A DNA stretch of 64,000 nucleotides from Streptomyces cinerochromogenes (GTDB taxonomy: Bacteria; Actinomycetota; Actinomycetes; Streptomycetales; Streptomycetaceae). The stretch covers positions 290,080-354,079 of the forward strand of contig NZ_BMRM01000009.1 in NCBI RefSeq assembly GCF_014648635.1, given 5' to 3'. Of the stretch, positions 37,158 to 46,527 are shown piece by piece. The notes beneath the pieces are model-generated. The model was not told the origin of the DNA and searched no databases. It worked only from the letters and a program-made list of their open reading frames with translations. The position numbers and the translations under genes were made by a program. Position 1 is the stretch's first letter, and every line of letters begins with the position of its first letter.

Positions 37158-37814
37158 ATGAGCAAGACGACAGTCACAGACATCTCCGCGGAGCCCGGTC
37201 CGGAGCGCGGCGCCGGCGTCCCGCGCGCAGCCGGCGGCAGCCGCGCCTTCGCCGTTCTGCTGGTGATCACCGGCGCGGCCGGACTGCTGGCCGCCTGGGT
37301 CATCACGATCGACAAGTTCAAGCTGCTGGAAGCCAAGGTCGCCGGAAAGACGTTCACCCCCGGGTGCAGCATCAACCCGGTGGTCTCCTGCGGCAGCGTC
37401 ATGGAGAGCAAGCAGGCCGCCGCCTTCGGCTTCCCGAACCCGATGCTCGGCCTGGTCGCGTACGGCATCGTCGTCTGCGTCGGCATGAGCCTGCTGGCCC
37501 GCGCCCGGTTCCCGCGCTGGTACTGGCTGACCTTCAACTTCGGCACGCTCTTCGGCGTGGCCTTCTGCACCTGGCTGCAGTTCCAGTCCCTGTACCGGAT
37601 CAACGCCCTGTGCCTGTGGTGCTCGCTGGCCTGGGTCGCCACGATCACGATGTTCTGGTACGTCACCTCGTTCAACGTCCGCAACGGCTTCCTGCCGTCC
37701 CCGCGCTGGCTGAGGTCCTTCTTCGGCGAGTTCACCTGGGTGCTGCCGGTCGCGCACGTCGGCATCATCGGCATGCTGGTCCTCACCCGCTGGTGGGACT
37801 TCTGGACCAGCTGA
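37158..37814 (+). CDS. Vitamin K epoxide reductase-like membrane oxidoreductase
   Basis: A 218-residue protein with four or five membrane helices. A loop cysteine pair ('PGCSINPVVSCGSVM') and a membrane-edge CLWC motif are the two redox pairs of bacterial VKOR, which re-oxidises DsbA-like proteins using menaquinone and so drives disulfide formation outside the cell. The ATG at 37158 is chosen since the first conserved helix starts about 30 residues later; the open frame extends far upstream only because of base composition. No DsbA gene is next to it. Confidence 0.9.
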   Translation: MSKTTVTDISAEPGPERGAGVPRAAGGSRAFAVLLVITGAAGLLAAWVITIDKFKLLEAKVAGKTFTPGCSINPVVSCGSVMESKQAAAFGFPNPMLGLVAYGIVVCVGMSLLARARFPRWYWLTFNFGTLFGVAFCTWLQFQSLYRINALCLWCSLAWVATITMFWYVTSFNVRNGFLPSPRWLRSFFGEFTWVLPVAHVGIIGMLVLTRWWDFWTS

Positions 37815-37857
37815 CGGTCCCGGACCGATTGTCAGTGCGGTGTTCTAGGGTTTCAGC

Positions 37858-39213
37858 GTGGAACCCGACCTCTTCACCGCAGCAGCAGAAGAACGCCAGG
37901 AGAAGGACCCGTCGGCCAGCCCTCTGGCGGTGCGCATGCGCCCGCGCACGCTCGACGAGGTCGTGGGACAGCAGCACCTGCTGGGGCCCGGCTCCCCCCT
38001 GCGCCGGCTGGTCGGCGAGGGCAACGGCGGCCCCGCCGGACCCTCCTCGGTGATCCTGTGGGGCCCGCCCGGCACCGGCAAGACCACCCTGGCCTACGTG
38101 GTCTCCAAGGCCACCAACAAGCGGTTCGTGGAGCTGTCCGCGATCACCGCGGGCGTCAAGGAGGTCCGCGCGGTCATCGACGGCGCCCGCCGCGCCACCG
38201 GCGGCTTCGGCAAGGAGACCGTCCTCTTCCTGGACGAGATCCACCGCTTCAGCAAGGCCCAGCAGGACTCCCTGCTCCCGGCCGTGGAGAACCGCTGGGT
38301 GACCCTGATCGCGGCCACCACGGAGAACCCGTACTTCTCGGTGATCTCCCCGCTGCTCTCCCGCTCCCTCCTGCTCACCCTCGAACCGCTCACCGACGAC
38401 GACATCCGCGGCCTGCTCCGGCGCGCCCTCGGCGACGAACGCGGCCTGAAGGACGCCGTCGCCCTCCCCGAGGACACCGAGGAGCACCTGCTCCGGATCG
38501 CCGGCGGCGACGCCCGCCGCGCCCTGACCGCCCTGGAGGCCGCCGCCGGCGCCGCCCTCGACCAGGGCGAGAGCGAGATCAGCCTCCAGACGCTGGAGCA
38601 GACCGTCGACCGTGCCGCCGTGAAGTACGACCGCGACGGCGACCAGCACTACGACGTCGCCAGCGCCCTCATCAAGTCCATCCGCGGCTCCGACGTCGAC
38701 GCGGCCCTGCACTACCTGGCCCGCATGATCGAGGCCGGCGAGGACCCCCGGTTCATCGCCCGCCGCCTGATGATCTCCGCCAGCGAGGACATCGGCCTGG
38801 CCGACCCGGGCGCCCTGCCGATCGCGGTCGCCGCCGCCCAGGCCGTCGCCATGATCGGCTTCCCGGAGGCCGCCCTCACCCTCAGCCACGCCACCATCGC
38901 CCTGGCCCTCGCCCCCAAGTCCAACTCGGCGACCACCGCGATCGGCGCCGCCATGGAGGACGTACGCAAGGGCCTGGCCGGCCCGGTCCCGCCGCACCTG
39001 CGCGACGGGCACTACAAGGGCGCCGCCAAGCTCGGCCACGCCCAGGGGTACGTGTACCCGCACGACCTGCCCGAGGGCATCGCCCAGCAGCAGTACGCCC
39101 CGGACGCCCTGAAGGACCGCGAGTACTACACGCCGAGCCGGCACGGAGCCGAGGCCAGATACGCGGACGCCGTCGAGTGGACCCGCGCCCACCTCGGTCG
39201 CAGACGGTCCTGA
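37858..39213 (+). CDS. rarA: Replication-associated recombination AAA+ ATPase RarA
   Basis: A 451-residue clamp-loader-like ATPase: Walker A 'GPPGTGKTTL', Walker B 'LFLDEIHRF', sensor 1 'IAATTENP', then the 'LSRSLLLTLEPL' segment and C-terminal tetramerisation region ('YDVASALIKSIRGSDVDAALHYLARM'). RarA (MgsA) acts at stalled replication forks. GTG start without a visible Shine-Dalgarno sequence; a TAGGGT at 37846-37851 places a possible start of transcription at the GTG, so the mRNA may be leaderless. Confidence 0.94.
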   Translation: MEPDLFTAAAEERQEKDPSASPLAVRMRPRTLDEVVGQQHLLGPGSPLRRLVGEGNGGPAGPSSVILWGPPGTGKTTLAYVVSKATNKRFVELSAITAGVKEVRAVIDGARRATGGFGKETVLFLDEIHRFSKAQQDSLLPAVENRWVTLIAATTENPYFSVISPLLSRSLLLTLEPLTDDDIRGLLRRALGDERGLKDAVALPEDTEEHLLRIAGGDARRALTALEAAAGAALDQGESEISLQTLEQTVDRAAVKYDRDGDQHYDVASALIKSIRGSDVDAALHYLARMIEAGEDPRFIARRLMISASEDIGLADPGALPIAVAAAQAVAMIGFPEAALTLSHATIALALAPKSNSATTAIGAAMEDVRKGLAGPVPPHLRDGHYKGAAKLGHAQGYVYPHDLPEGIAQQQYAPDALKDREYYTPSRHGAEARYADAVEWTRAHLGRRRS

Positions 39214-39506
39214 GCACCCTGTAGACTGCTCCGGAGTGCTGAGTCCCGTGCTGTCAGAGCGGGACGGACAGCCGGAACCCCCAGCGGGTTCCAGGAGCGT
39301 CGCGCACCGTCGAACGGTGTCGCGGGCAGCCCACCACCACCCGGAGTCCCGGGACGGTCGGTGGGCCACTCGCGTGCTGCACGTATGTGCCCAGACCAGG
39401 GAAGCGGCTGCCCGGCAGGTCCCTCGCGGGACCCGGCGGGTTTTCCCGGCTGCGGATGCGACCTCCCTAACGCTGACGAGCCGAACCTACGAAAGAGATT
39501 GAGACA
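39214..39506 (+). promoter_or_regulatory. Long structured 5' leader of rpsD
   Basis: An extended -10 TGTAGACT ends at 39227, leaving about 270 nt of leader. Hairpins visible: GTCCCG/CGGGAC (39243-39248/39260-39265), GGAACCC/GGGTTCC (39274-39280/39286-39292), an ACCGT/ACGGT stem, a CCCACC/GGTGGG-closed long stem around 39330-39365, and GGTCCC/GGGACC near 39420-39440. Ribosomal protein S4 often represses its own operon through such leaders; no known actinobacterial S4 leader was matched. No open frame of note lies inside. Confidence 0.55.
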
Positions 39507-40121
39507 GTGGCGAACCAGTCCCGCCCCAAGGTCAAGAAGTCGCGTGCCCTCGGCATCGCGCTGACCCCGAAGGCCGTCAAGTACTTCGAGGCCCGCCCCT
39601 ACCCGCCGGGTGAGCACGGCCGCGGCCGCAAGCAGAACTCGGACTACAAGGTCCGTCTGCTGGAGAAGCAGCGCCTGCGCGCTCAGTACGACATCTCCGA
39701 GCGCCAGCTGGTCCGCGCCTACGAGCGTGCGTCCAAGGTCCAGGGCAAGACCGGTGAGGCCCTGATCGTGGAGCTGGAGCGTCGCCTCGACGCGCTGGTC
39801 CTGCGTTCGGGCATCGCCCGCACGATCTACCAGGCCCGCCAGATGGTCGTCCACGGCCACATCCAGGTCAACGGCCAGAAGGTCGACAAGCCGTCCTTCC
39901 GTGTCCGCCCGGACGACGTCGTGCAGGTCCGCGACCGCTCCAAGGACAAGACGCTCTTCACGATCGCCCGTGAGGGTGGCTTCGCCCCCGACGGCGAGAC
40001 CCCGCGCTACCTGCAGGTGAACCTCAAGGCCCTGGCGTTCCGCCTGGACCGCGAGCCGAACCGCAAGGAGATCCCGGTGATCTGCGACGAGCAGCTCGTC
40101 GTCGAGTACTACGCCCGCTGA
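39507..40121 (+). CDS. rpsD: 30S ribosomal protein S4
   Basis: A 204-residue S4: basic N-terminal region ('ANQSRPKVKKSRALGIALT'), 'RPYPPGEHG', and the S4 RNA-binding fold ('LERRLDALVLRSGIARTIYQARQMVVHGHIQVNGQKV'). No zinc-binding cysteines, so it is the Zn-free form. S4 nucleates 30S assembly on 16S rRNA. GTG start with a weak purine stretch upstream. It stands outside the main ribosomal protein operon, as usual in streptomycetes. Confidence 0.96.
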   Translation: MANQSRPKVKKSRALGIALTPKAVKYFEARPYPPGEHGRGRKQNSDYKVRLLEKQRLRAQYDISERQLVRAYERASKVQGKTGEALIVELERRLDALVLRSGIARTIYQARQMVVHGHIQVNGQKVDKPSFRVRPDDVVQVRDRSKDKTLFTIAREGGFAPDGETPRYLQVNLKALAFRLDREPNRKEIPVICDEQLVVEYYAR

Positions 40122-40142
40122 CCCCAGCCCCGGCGCAGCACC

Positions 40143-42314
40143 TCAGCCCGCCGTCTCCCCGCCCTTCCGGGTGGGCGAGGCGGCGGGTTCGCGCTGTCCG
40201 GCGCGGGCGTGCGGGACCGGCCCCCGGGGCGTCGGCAGCGCCGGCAGCGGCCGTGTGTCGTGCCTCAGGGCCCGCTCCACCGCCGTCTCCCGGTCCAGCC
40301 GCGCCCCCCGGCGCACCCATCCCTCGTACCCCTCGTCGCCCAGCGCCTGCCGGGCCGTCGCCTCGCACAGCTCGTGCGGGGCGTTGTAGTACGCCGAGCC
40401 GAACAGCGGCAGCCCGACCGAGGGCCACATCCGCCCGGCGGCGCCCTGCAGCACCGCCGCCTCCACCGCGTCGCCCTGCGTCACCGTCACCAGGGCCAGC
40501 AGCTCGATCGACAGCACCGTCCCCAGCAGATCGCGGAACGTGTGCACGTCGCCCAGGCAGTCGATCAGCAGCTCCCGCGCCCGGGCCGCGTCGCCGCCCT
40601 GCCACGCCGCGTACGCCAGCACGTACAGCGCGTACGACCGCGCCCACCGCTCCCCGTGGTCCTCGCACACCCGGCGCACGTCCTCGCACAGCCGCACCGC
40701 CTCCGGCAGATCCCCCTGGAACGCCCGCGTCATCGCCAGCTCCACCTGGCCCATCAGCACGTTGCTGTTCAGCTCGCCGATCTCCTGGTAGCGCTCCAGC
40801 GCCGACCGCAGCAGCGTTTCTGCGCGGGCCATGTCATCCGAGACCAGGGCCAGACAGCCGGTGCGGTGCTCGGCGTACGCCACCGCCGCCGGATCGGCCG
40901 ACCGCTCCGCCTGCTCCCGGCAGACCTGGAGCGCCTGCAGCGCCGGCACGGTGTCCCCCTGCAGGATCGCCACGTAGCCGAGCACCCACAGCGCCTTCAG
41001 CCGGGACTGCTCGTACTCCGAGTCCAGCTCCACGCTGCGCTCCAGCCAGCGCCGCCCCTCCGCGAGCCGGCCGCAGCCCACCCAGCAGAACCACAGCGAA
41101 CCCGCCAGGTGCTGCGCGAGGTGGGCCTCCTCCGGCTCGGTGAGACAGAACTCCAGCGCGGTCCGCAGGTTCGGCAGCTCGGCCTCGACCCGCGCGGCCA
41201 CCTCCCGCTGCCGGGGCGAGAACCACTCCAGTTCGCACCAGGTCGCCAGGCCCAGGTACCAGTCCCGGTGCCGTCTGCGCAGCCGGCCCGCGTCCCCGGT
41301 GGCCTCCAGCCAGTCGGCGCCGTAGGCCCGGACGGTGTCCAGCATCCGGTAGCGGGGACCCGCCGGGGTCTCCTCGCGGGCCAGGACCGACTGGGCGAGC
41401 AGCTCCGACAGCACGTCCAGGACGTCCTCGGCGGGCAGTCCGTCGCCGCTGCACACGTACTCGGCCGCCTCCAGGTCGAAGGTCTGCGCGAACACCGACA
41501 GCCGGGCCCACAGCAGCCGCTCGGCCGGCGTGCACAGCTCGTGGCTCCAGCCGATCGCCGTGCGCAGCGTCTGGTGCCGGGGCAGGACGTCCCGGCCGCC
41601 GCCGGTCAGCAGCCGGAACCGGTCGTCCAGGCGCTGCAGCACCTGCCCCGGGGACAGTGCCCGCAACCGCCCGGCGGCCAGCTCCAGCGCCAGCGGGATC
41701 CCCTCCAGCCGCCGGCACAGCTCCCGCACCTCGGCGCCGTCGGCCACCGGCACGCCCTGCGCCCGGGCCCGGTCCGCGAACAGCTCCACCGCCTCCTCCT
41801 CGCCGAGCGGCGCCAGCGGGAACAGCCGCTCGCCCGCGAGGCCCAGCGGGCGCCGGCCGACGGCCAGCACCCGCAGCCCCGGCAGCCGGCGCAGCAGCTC
41901 CGCCGTCAGGTCCGCACAGGCCGCCACCAGGTGCTCGAACCCGTCCAGCACCAGCAGCGCCGGGTGGCAGGCCAGATGCTCCAGCAGGGTCTCCCGGGGC
42001 ATGCGGGCGGTGTGGTCGGTCAGCCCGAGCGCCTCCACGACCGCGTACTCCAGGAACTGCGGATCGCGCACGGGCGCCAGCTCCACCCGCCCCCAGCCCG
42101 GGCCGTCGCCCGGGGCGCCGGACGCCCACCGGGCCGCCGCCCGCGCGGCCAGCCGGGACTTGCCGACCCCGCCCACCCCGGTGACGGTCACCAGCCGTGT
42201 CTGGCCGAGCGCCGCCGTCAGCTCGGCCAGCTCGGCCGAGCGCCCGACGAAAGCGGTGAGTTCGAGGGACGGATCGCCGTCCGCCCGGGAGCCGGGGCTG
42301 TGAGGACCTCGCAT
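40143..42314 (-). CDS. STAND-type ATPase with TPR-like repeats, no effector domain
   Basis: A 723-residue protein like the ATPase half of AfsR/LuxR-type regulators. P-loop GVGGVGKS at 46-53, Walker B-like 'LLVLDGFEHLV', 'LAVGRRPLGLAGERLFPLAPL', and 'RLEGIPLALELAA' are seen, then a winged-helix-like part and a long run of helical repeats that would sense a ligand or partner. Neither the N-terminal SARP/OmpR HTH nor a C-terminal LuxR HTH is present; the C-terminus is basic and unstructured. It may act by binding other regulators. The ATG at 42314 is a guess, as a GTG lies further upstream. An inverted repeat TGAAC-N3-GTTCA sits 17 bp upstream. Confidence 0.75.
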   Translation of the reverse strand: MRGPHSPGSRADGDPSLELTAFVGRSAELAELTAALGQTRLVTVTGVGGVGKSRLAARAAARWASGAPGDGPGWGRVELAPVRDPQFLEYAVVEALGLTDHTARMPRETLLEHLACHPALLVLDGFEHLVAACADLTAELLRRLPGLRVLAVGRRPLGLAGERLFPLAPLGEEEAVELFADRARAQGVPVADGAEVRELCRRLEGIPLALELAAGRLRALSPGQVLQRLDDRFRLLTGGGRDVLPRHQTLRTAIGWSHELCTPAERLLWARLSVFAQTFDLEAAEYVCSGDGLPAEDVLDVLSELLAQSVLAREETPAGPRYRMLDTVRAYGADWLEATGDAGRLRRRHRDWYLGLATWCELEWFSPRQREVAARVEAELPNLRTALEFCLTEPEEAHLAQHLAGSLWFCWVGCGRLAEGRRWLERSVELDSEYEQSRLKALWVLGYVAILQGDTVPALQALQVCREQAERSADPAAVAYAEHRTGCLALVSDDMARAETLLRSALERYQEIGELNSNVLMGQVELAMTRAFQGDLPEAVRLCEDVRRVCEDHGERWARSYALYVLAYAAWQGGDAARARELLIDCLGDVHTFRDLLGTVLSIELLALVTVTQGDAVEAAVLQGAAGRMWPSVGLPLFGSAYYNAPHELCEATARQALGDEGYEGWVRRGARLDRETAVERALRHDTRPLPALPTPRGPVPHARAGQREPAASPTRKGGETAG

Positions 42315-42330
42315 GGGACACGGAGCGTAC

Positions 42331-42343
42331 TGAACCGTGTTCA
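42331..42343. promoter_or_regulatory. Inverted repeat TGAAC-N3-GTTCA
   Basis: TGAACCGTGTTCA lies in the divergent region between the STAND ATPase and the DUF948 gene. A TAGGCT at 42418-42423 is a possible -10 for the rightward DUF948-DUF6167-alaS transcript. Confidence 0.35.
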
Positions 42344-42476
42344 CTCCGTACAATCCCCTGCCGCAACTCCGCCCGCTCCGCCGGGTAATCGGGTACGGAG
42401 CCGCGGCCCCGGCGCGATAGGCTCGGGGCACGACTTTTTCGATGTTCAGGCACGTTTCAGGGAGCGGGTGCGCACA

Positions 42477-42902
42477 GTGTCCGGTGGAGAGGTGGCCGGG
42501 ATCCTGGTGGCCGTGTTCTGGGCGATCCTGGTCTCCTTCCTCGCGGTCGCACTGGCGAGGCTGGCCCAGACGCTCAAGGCGACCACCAAGCTCGTCGCGG
42601 ACGTGACCGACCAGGCGGTGCCGCTGCTCGCCGACGCCTCCCAGGCGGTGCGCTCGGCGCAGACCCAGATCGACCGGGTCGACGCGATCGCCTCCGACGT
42701 CCAGGAGGTCACGTCCAACGCCTCCGCGCTGTCCTCCACCGTCGCCTCCACCTTCGGCGGCCCGCTGGTCAAGGTCGCGGCCTTCGGCTACGGCGTGCGC
42801 CGGGCACTCGGCGGCCGCAAGGAGGACGTGCCTGCGAAGTCGCCCCGGCGTACCGTGATCGTGGGCCGGACGGTCCCCGCCGCACGACGCAAGCGGAAGT
42901 AA
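42477..42902 (+). CDS. DUF948 domain protein
   Basis: A 141-residue protein with an N-terminal membrane helix (about residues 5-28) followed by a long amphipathic helix rich in Val/Ala/Thr ('LARLAQTLKATTKLVADVTDQAVPLLADASQAVRSAQTQIDRVDAI'), the DUF948 pattern, and a basic tail ending RRKRK. Function unknown; it resembles membrane-anchored helical proteins. Starts at GTG 42477. Followed 16 bp later by another small protein and then alaS. Confidence 0.8.
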   Translation: MSGGEVAGILVAVFWAILVSFLAVALARLAQTLKATTKLVADVTDQAVPLLADASQAVRSAQTQIDRVDAIASDVQEVTSNASALSSTVASTFGGPLVKVAAFGYGVRRALGGRKEDVPAKSPRRTVIVGRTVPAARRKRK

Positions 42903-42918
42903 GGACTGAGACCGAGCG

Positions 42919-43266
42919 ATGTTCCGCCGTACGTTCTGGTTCACCACCGGTGTCGCCGCCGGAGTGTGGGCCACCACCAAGGTCAACCGCAAGCTGAGGC
43001 AGCTGACCCCGGAGAGCCTGGCCGCCACCGCCGCCAACAAGGCCCTGGAGACCGGTCAGCGGCTGAAGGACCGCGCGGTCGGCTTCGCGCTCGACGTCCG
43101 CGACAACATGGCCCAGCGGGAGGCCGAGCTGGAGGAGGCCCTCGGCATCCAGGAGAGCCCCGAACTCCCGGCACCGCGGCGGTACGCCGCCATCGAGAAC
43201 AACCGCAGCAACCCGAAGTACATCGAGAACCCGACGTACTCGCACAACCGGAATGAGGACCACTGA
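42919..43266 (+). CDS. DUF6167-like small protein
   Basis: A 115-residue protein starting with a hydrophobic segment ('TFWFTTGVAAGVWATTKV') followed by a helical, charged body and an Asn-rich end. It appears conserved between the DUF948 gene and alaS in streptomycetes (from memory). The last base of its stop codon is the first base of the alaS ATG (TGATG), so alaS translation is likely coupled to it. Confidence 0.75.
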   Translation: MFRRTFWFTTGVAAGVWATTKVNRKLRQLTPESLAATAANKALETGQRLKDRAVGFALDVRDNMAQREAELEEALGIQESPELPAPRRYAAIENNRSNPKYIENPTYSHNRNEDH

Positions 43267-45938
43267 TGGAGTCGGCCGAGATTCGCCGCCGCTGGCTGAG
43301 CTTCTTCGAGGAGCGCGGGCACACCGTCGTCCCTTCGGCGTCGCTCATCGCGGACGACCCGACTCTGCTCCTCGTCCCCGCCGGCATGGTGCCCTTCAAG
43401 CCCTACTTCCTGGGTGAGGTCAAGCCCCCGTTCCCGCGCGCCACCAGCGTGCAGAAGTGCGTGCGCACCCCCGACATCGAAGAGGTCGGCAAGACCACGC
43501 GCCACGGCACGTTCTTCCAGATGTGCGGCAACTTCTCCTTCGGCGACTACTTCAAGGAAGGCGCCATCAAGCTCGCCTGGGAGCTGCTCACCAGCCCCCA
43601 GGACAAGGGCGGCTACGGCCTCGACCCCGAGCGCCTGTGGATCACCGTCTACCAGGACGACGACGAGGCCGAGCAGATCTGGCACGAGGTCGTGGGCGTG
43701 CCCAAGGAGCGCATCCAGCGCCTGGGCATGAAGGACAACTTCTGGTCCATGGGCGTACCCGGTCCCTGTGGCCCCTGCTCCGAGATCAACTACGACCGCG
43801 GCCCCGAGTTCGGCGTCGAGGGCGGCCCCGCCGTCAACGACGAGCGGTACGTGGAGATCTGGAACCTCGTCTTCATGCAGTACGAGCGCGGCGAGGGCAT
43901 CGGCAAGGACAACTTCGAGATCCTCGGGGACCTGCCGAGCAAGAACATCGACACGGGCCTCGGCCTGGAGCGGCTCGCCATGATTCTGCAGGGCGTGCAG
44001 AACATGTACGAGATCGACACCTCCATGGCCGTCATCGACAAGGCCACCGAGCTGACCGGCGTCCGCTACGGCGAGGCCCACGACTCGGACGTGTCCCTCC
44101 GCGTGGTCACCGACCACATGCGCACGGCCACCATGCTCATCGGCGACGGCGTCACCCCCGGCAACGAGGGCCGTGGCTACGTCCTGCGCCGCATCATGCG
44201 CCGCGCCATCCGCAACATGCGCCTGCTCGGCGCCACCGGTCCGGTCGTCAAGGACCTGATCGACACCGTGATCGGCATGATGGGCCGGCAGTACCCCGAG
44301 CTGATCACCGACCGCGAGCGGATCGAGAAGGTCGCCCTCGCCGAGGAGAACGCCTTCCTCAAGACGCTCAAGGCCGGCACCAACATCCTCGACACCGCCG
44401 TCAACGAGACCAAGCAGTCCGGCGGCACGGTCCTCTCCGGCGACAAGGCCTTCCTGCTCCACGACACCTGGGGCTTCCCGATCGACCTCACCCTGGAGAT
44501 GGCCGCCGAGCAGGGCCTGTCCGTGGACGAGGAGGGCTTCCGCCGCCTGATGAAGGAGCAGCGGGAGCGCGCCAAGGCCGACGCCCAGGCCAAGAAGACC
44601 GGCCACGCCGACATGGGCGCCTACCGCGAGATCGCCGACGCCGCCGGCGAGACCGACTTCATCGGCTACACCGACACCGAGGGCGAGTCCACGATCGTCG
44701 GCATCCTGGTCGACGGCGTCTCCTCCCCGGCCGCCACCGAGGGCGACGAGGTCGAGATCGTCCTCGACCGCACCCCCTTCTACGCCGAGGGCGGCGGCCA
44801 GATCGGCGACACCGGAAAGATCAGGATCGACTCCGGTGCCGTCATCGAGGTCCGCGACTGCCAGAAGCCGGTCCCCGGTGTGTACGTCCACAAGGGCGTC
44901 GTCCAGGTCGGCGAGGTGACCGTCGGCGCCAAGGCCCACGCCTCCATCGACGCCCGCCGCCGCCACGCCATCGCCCGCGCCCACTCGGCCACCCACCTGA
45001 CCCACCAGGCCCTGCGCGACGCCCTCGGCCCGACGGCCGCCCAGGCCGGTTCCGAGAACCAGCCCGGCCGCTTCCGCTTCGACTTCGGCTCCCCGTCCGC
45101 CGTCCCGACGGCCGTGATGACCGACGTCGAGCAGAAGATCAACGAGGTGCTCGCCCGCGACCTCGACGTGCACGCCGAGGTCATGGGCATCGACGAGGCC
45201 AAGAAGCAGGGCGCCATCGCCGAGTTCGGCGAGAAGTACGGCGAGCGGGTCCGCGTCGTCACCATCGGCGACTTCTCCAAGGAGCTGTGCGGCGGCACGC
45301 ACGTGCACAACACCGCCCAGCTGGGCCTGGTGAAGCTGCTCGGCGAGTCCTCCATCGGCTCGGGTGTGCGCCGTATCGAGGCCCTCGTCGGCGTGGACGC
45401 CTACCACTTCCTCGCCCGCGAGCACACGGTCGTCAACCAGCTGACCGAGCTGCTCAAGGGCCGCCCGGAGGAACTGCCGGAGAAGGTCTCCGCCATGCTC
45501 GGCAAGCTCAAGGACGCCGAGAAGGAGATCGAGAAGTTCCGCGCCGAGAAGGTGCTCCAGGCCGCCGCCGGCCTCGCCGAGTCCGCCAAGGACGTGCGCG
45601 GTGTGGCCCTGGTGACCGGCCGGGTCCCGGACGGCACCACCCCGGACGACCTGCGCAAGCTGGTCCTGGACGTGCGCGGCCGGATCCAGGGCGGACGCGC
45701 CGCCGTGGTCGCCCTGTTCACGGTGAACAACGGCAAGCCGCTCACGGTCATCGCCACCAACGACGCCGCCCGCGACCGCGGCCTCAAGGCCGGTGACCTG
45801 GTCCGCACGGCCGCCAAGACGCTCGGCGGCGGCGGTGGCGGCAAGCCGGACGTCGCCCAGGGCGGCGGCCAGAACCCGGCCGCGATCGGCGAGGCCGTCG
45901 ACGCCGTCGAGCGGCTCGTGACGGAAACAGCGAAGTGA
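43266..45938 (+). CDS. alaS: Alanyl-tRNA synthetase
   Basis: An 890-residue class II synthetase. Catalytic core at the N-terminus ('CVRTPDIEEVGKTTRHGTFFQMCGNFSFGDYFKEGAI'), editing domain with HSATH (HxxxH) and CGGTH (CxxxH) zinc-type motifs, and C-Ala domain with a Gly-rich end. It charges tRNA-Ala and removes mischarged Ser/Gly. Coupled to the upstream DUF6167-like gene and overlapping ruvX by four bases. Confidence 0.97.
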   Translation: MESAEIRRRWLSFFEERGHTVVPSASLIADDPTLLLVPAGMVPFKPYFLGEVKPPFPRATSVQKCVRTPDIEEVGKTTRHGTFFQMCGNFSFGDYFKEGAIKLAWELLTSPQDKGGYGLDPERLWITVYQDDDEAEQIWHEVVGVPKERIQRLGMKDNFWSMGVPGPCGPCSEINYDRGPEFGVEGGPAVNDERYVEIWNLVFMQYERGEGIGKDNFEILGDLPSKNIDTGLGLERLAMILQGVQNMYEIDTSMAVIDKATELTGVRYGEAHDSDVSLRVVTDHMRTATMLIGDGVTPGNEGRGYVLRRIMRRAIRNMRLLGATGPVVKDLIDTVIGMMGRQYPELITDRERIEKVALAEENAFLKTLKAGTNILDTAVNETKQSGGTVLSGDKAFLLHDTWGFPIDLTLEMAAEQGLSVDEEGFRRLMKEQRERAKADAQAKKTGHADMGAYREIADAAGETDFIGYTDTEGESTIVGILVDGVSSPAATEGDEVEIVLDRTPFYAEGGGQIGDTGKIRIDSGAVIEVRDCQKPVPGVYVHKGVVQVGEVTVGAKAHASIDARRRHAIARAHSATHLTHQALRDALGPTAAQAGSENQPGRFRFDFGSPSAVPTAVMTDVEQKINEVLARDLDVHAEVMGIDEAKKQGAIAEFGEKYGERVRVVTIGDFSKELCGGTHVHNTAQLGLVKLLGESSIGSGVRRIEALVGVDAYHFLAREHTVVNQLTELLKGRPEELPEKVSAMLGKLKDAEKEIEKFRAEKVLQAAAGLAESAKDVRGVALVTGRVPDGTTPDDLRKLVLDVRGRIQGGRAAVVALFTVNNGKPLTVIATNDAARDRGLKAGDLVRTAAKTLGGGGGGKPDVAQGGGQNPAAIGEAVDAVERLVTETAK

Positions 45939-46405
45939 CGATGCGCAGAGGGCGTCGGCTCGCGATCGACGTCGGGGACGCCCGGATCGGGGTCGCCTCG
46001 TGCGACCCCGACGGGATCCTCGCCACCCCGGTGGAGACCGTCCCCGGGCGGGACATCCCCGCCGCCCACCGCCGGTTGCGTCAACTGGTGGAGGAGTACG
46101 AACCGATCGAGGTCGTCGTCGGCCTCCCTCGCTCCCTCAAGGGGGGCGAGGGGCCGGCCGCGGTCAAGGTCCGCGCCTTCGCCCAGGAGCTGGCCAGGGG
46201 CGTCAAGCCGGTGCCGGTGCGGCTGGTGGACGAGCGGATGACGACGGTGACGGCCAGTCAGGGACTGCGCGCCTCGGGCGTGAAGTCGAAGAAGGGCCGC
46301 GCGGTCATCGACCAGGCCGCCGCCGTCATCATTTTGCAGCAGGCCCTGGAATCCGAACGGGTGTCAGGCAATCCACCCGGCGAAGGCGTCGAAGTGGTCA
46401 TCTGA
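45935..46405 (+). CDS. ruvX: Putative pre-16S rRNA nuclease (RuvX/YqgF)
   Basis: A 156-residue RNase H-fold protein with 'LAIDVGDARIGVASCD', 'VVVGLPRSLKGGEG', 'LVDERMTTVTA' and 'DQAAAVIILQ', which place the acidic active-site residues. YqgF trims the 5' end of 16S rRNA precursors. The GTG at 45935 overlaps the alaS stop; ATG two codons later is an alternative. alaS-ruvX-mltG-aroE is a known actinobacterial gene string. Confidence 0.93.
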   Translation: MTMRRGRRLAIDVGDARIGVASCDPDGILATPVETVPGRDIPAAHRRLRQLVEEYEPIEVVVGLPRSLKGGEGPAAVKVRAFAQELARGVKPVPVRLVDERMTTVTASQGLRASGVKSKKGRAVIDQAAAVIILQQALESERVSGNPPGEGVEVVI

Positions 46406-46527
46406 TCGCGATACGGTAACGTTCCGCGCGATGCGCCGGTGTTCGAACAGCCGGCGCACAGCAAGAGGCGGAGCGGAAGCCGGCCCACCGGCCGCGTGAC
46501 CGTCGGCCTCGCGGCTCTAGGGGATCG

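Noticed and set aside
37829..37851. TTGTCA ... TAGGGT as a promoter for rarA
   Set aside because: The spacer is only 11 bp, so the two boxes cannot form one standard promoter; only the -10-like element is kept as a hint of a leaderless transcript.
42315..43040. Upstream extension of the STAND ATPase that might hold an effector domain
   Set aside because: The region is antisense to DUF948 and DUF6167 genes and its translation shows no HTH or other domain.
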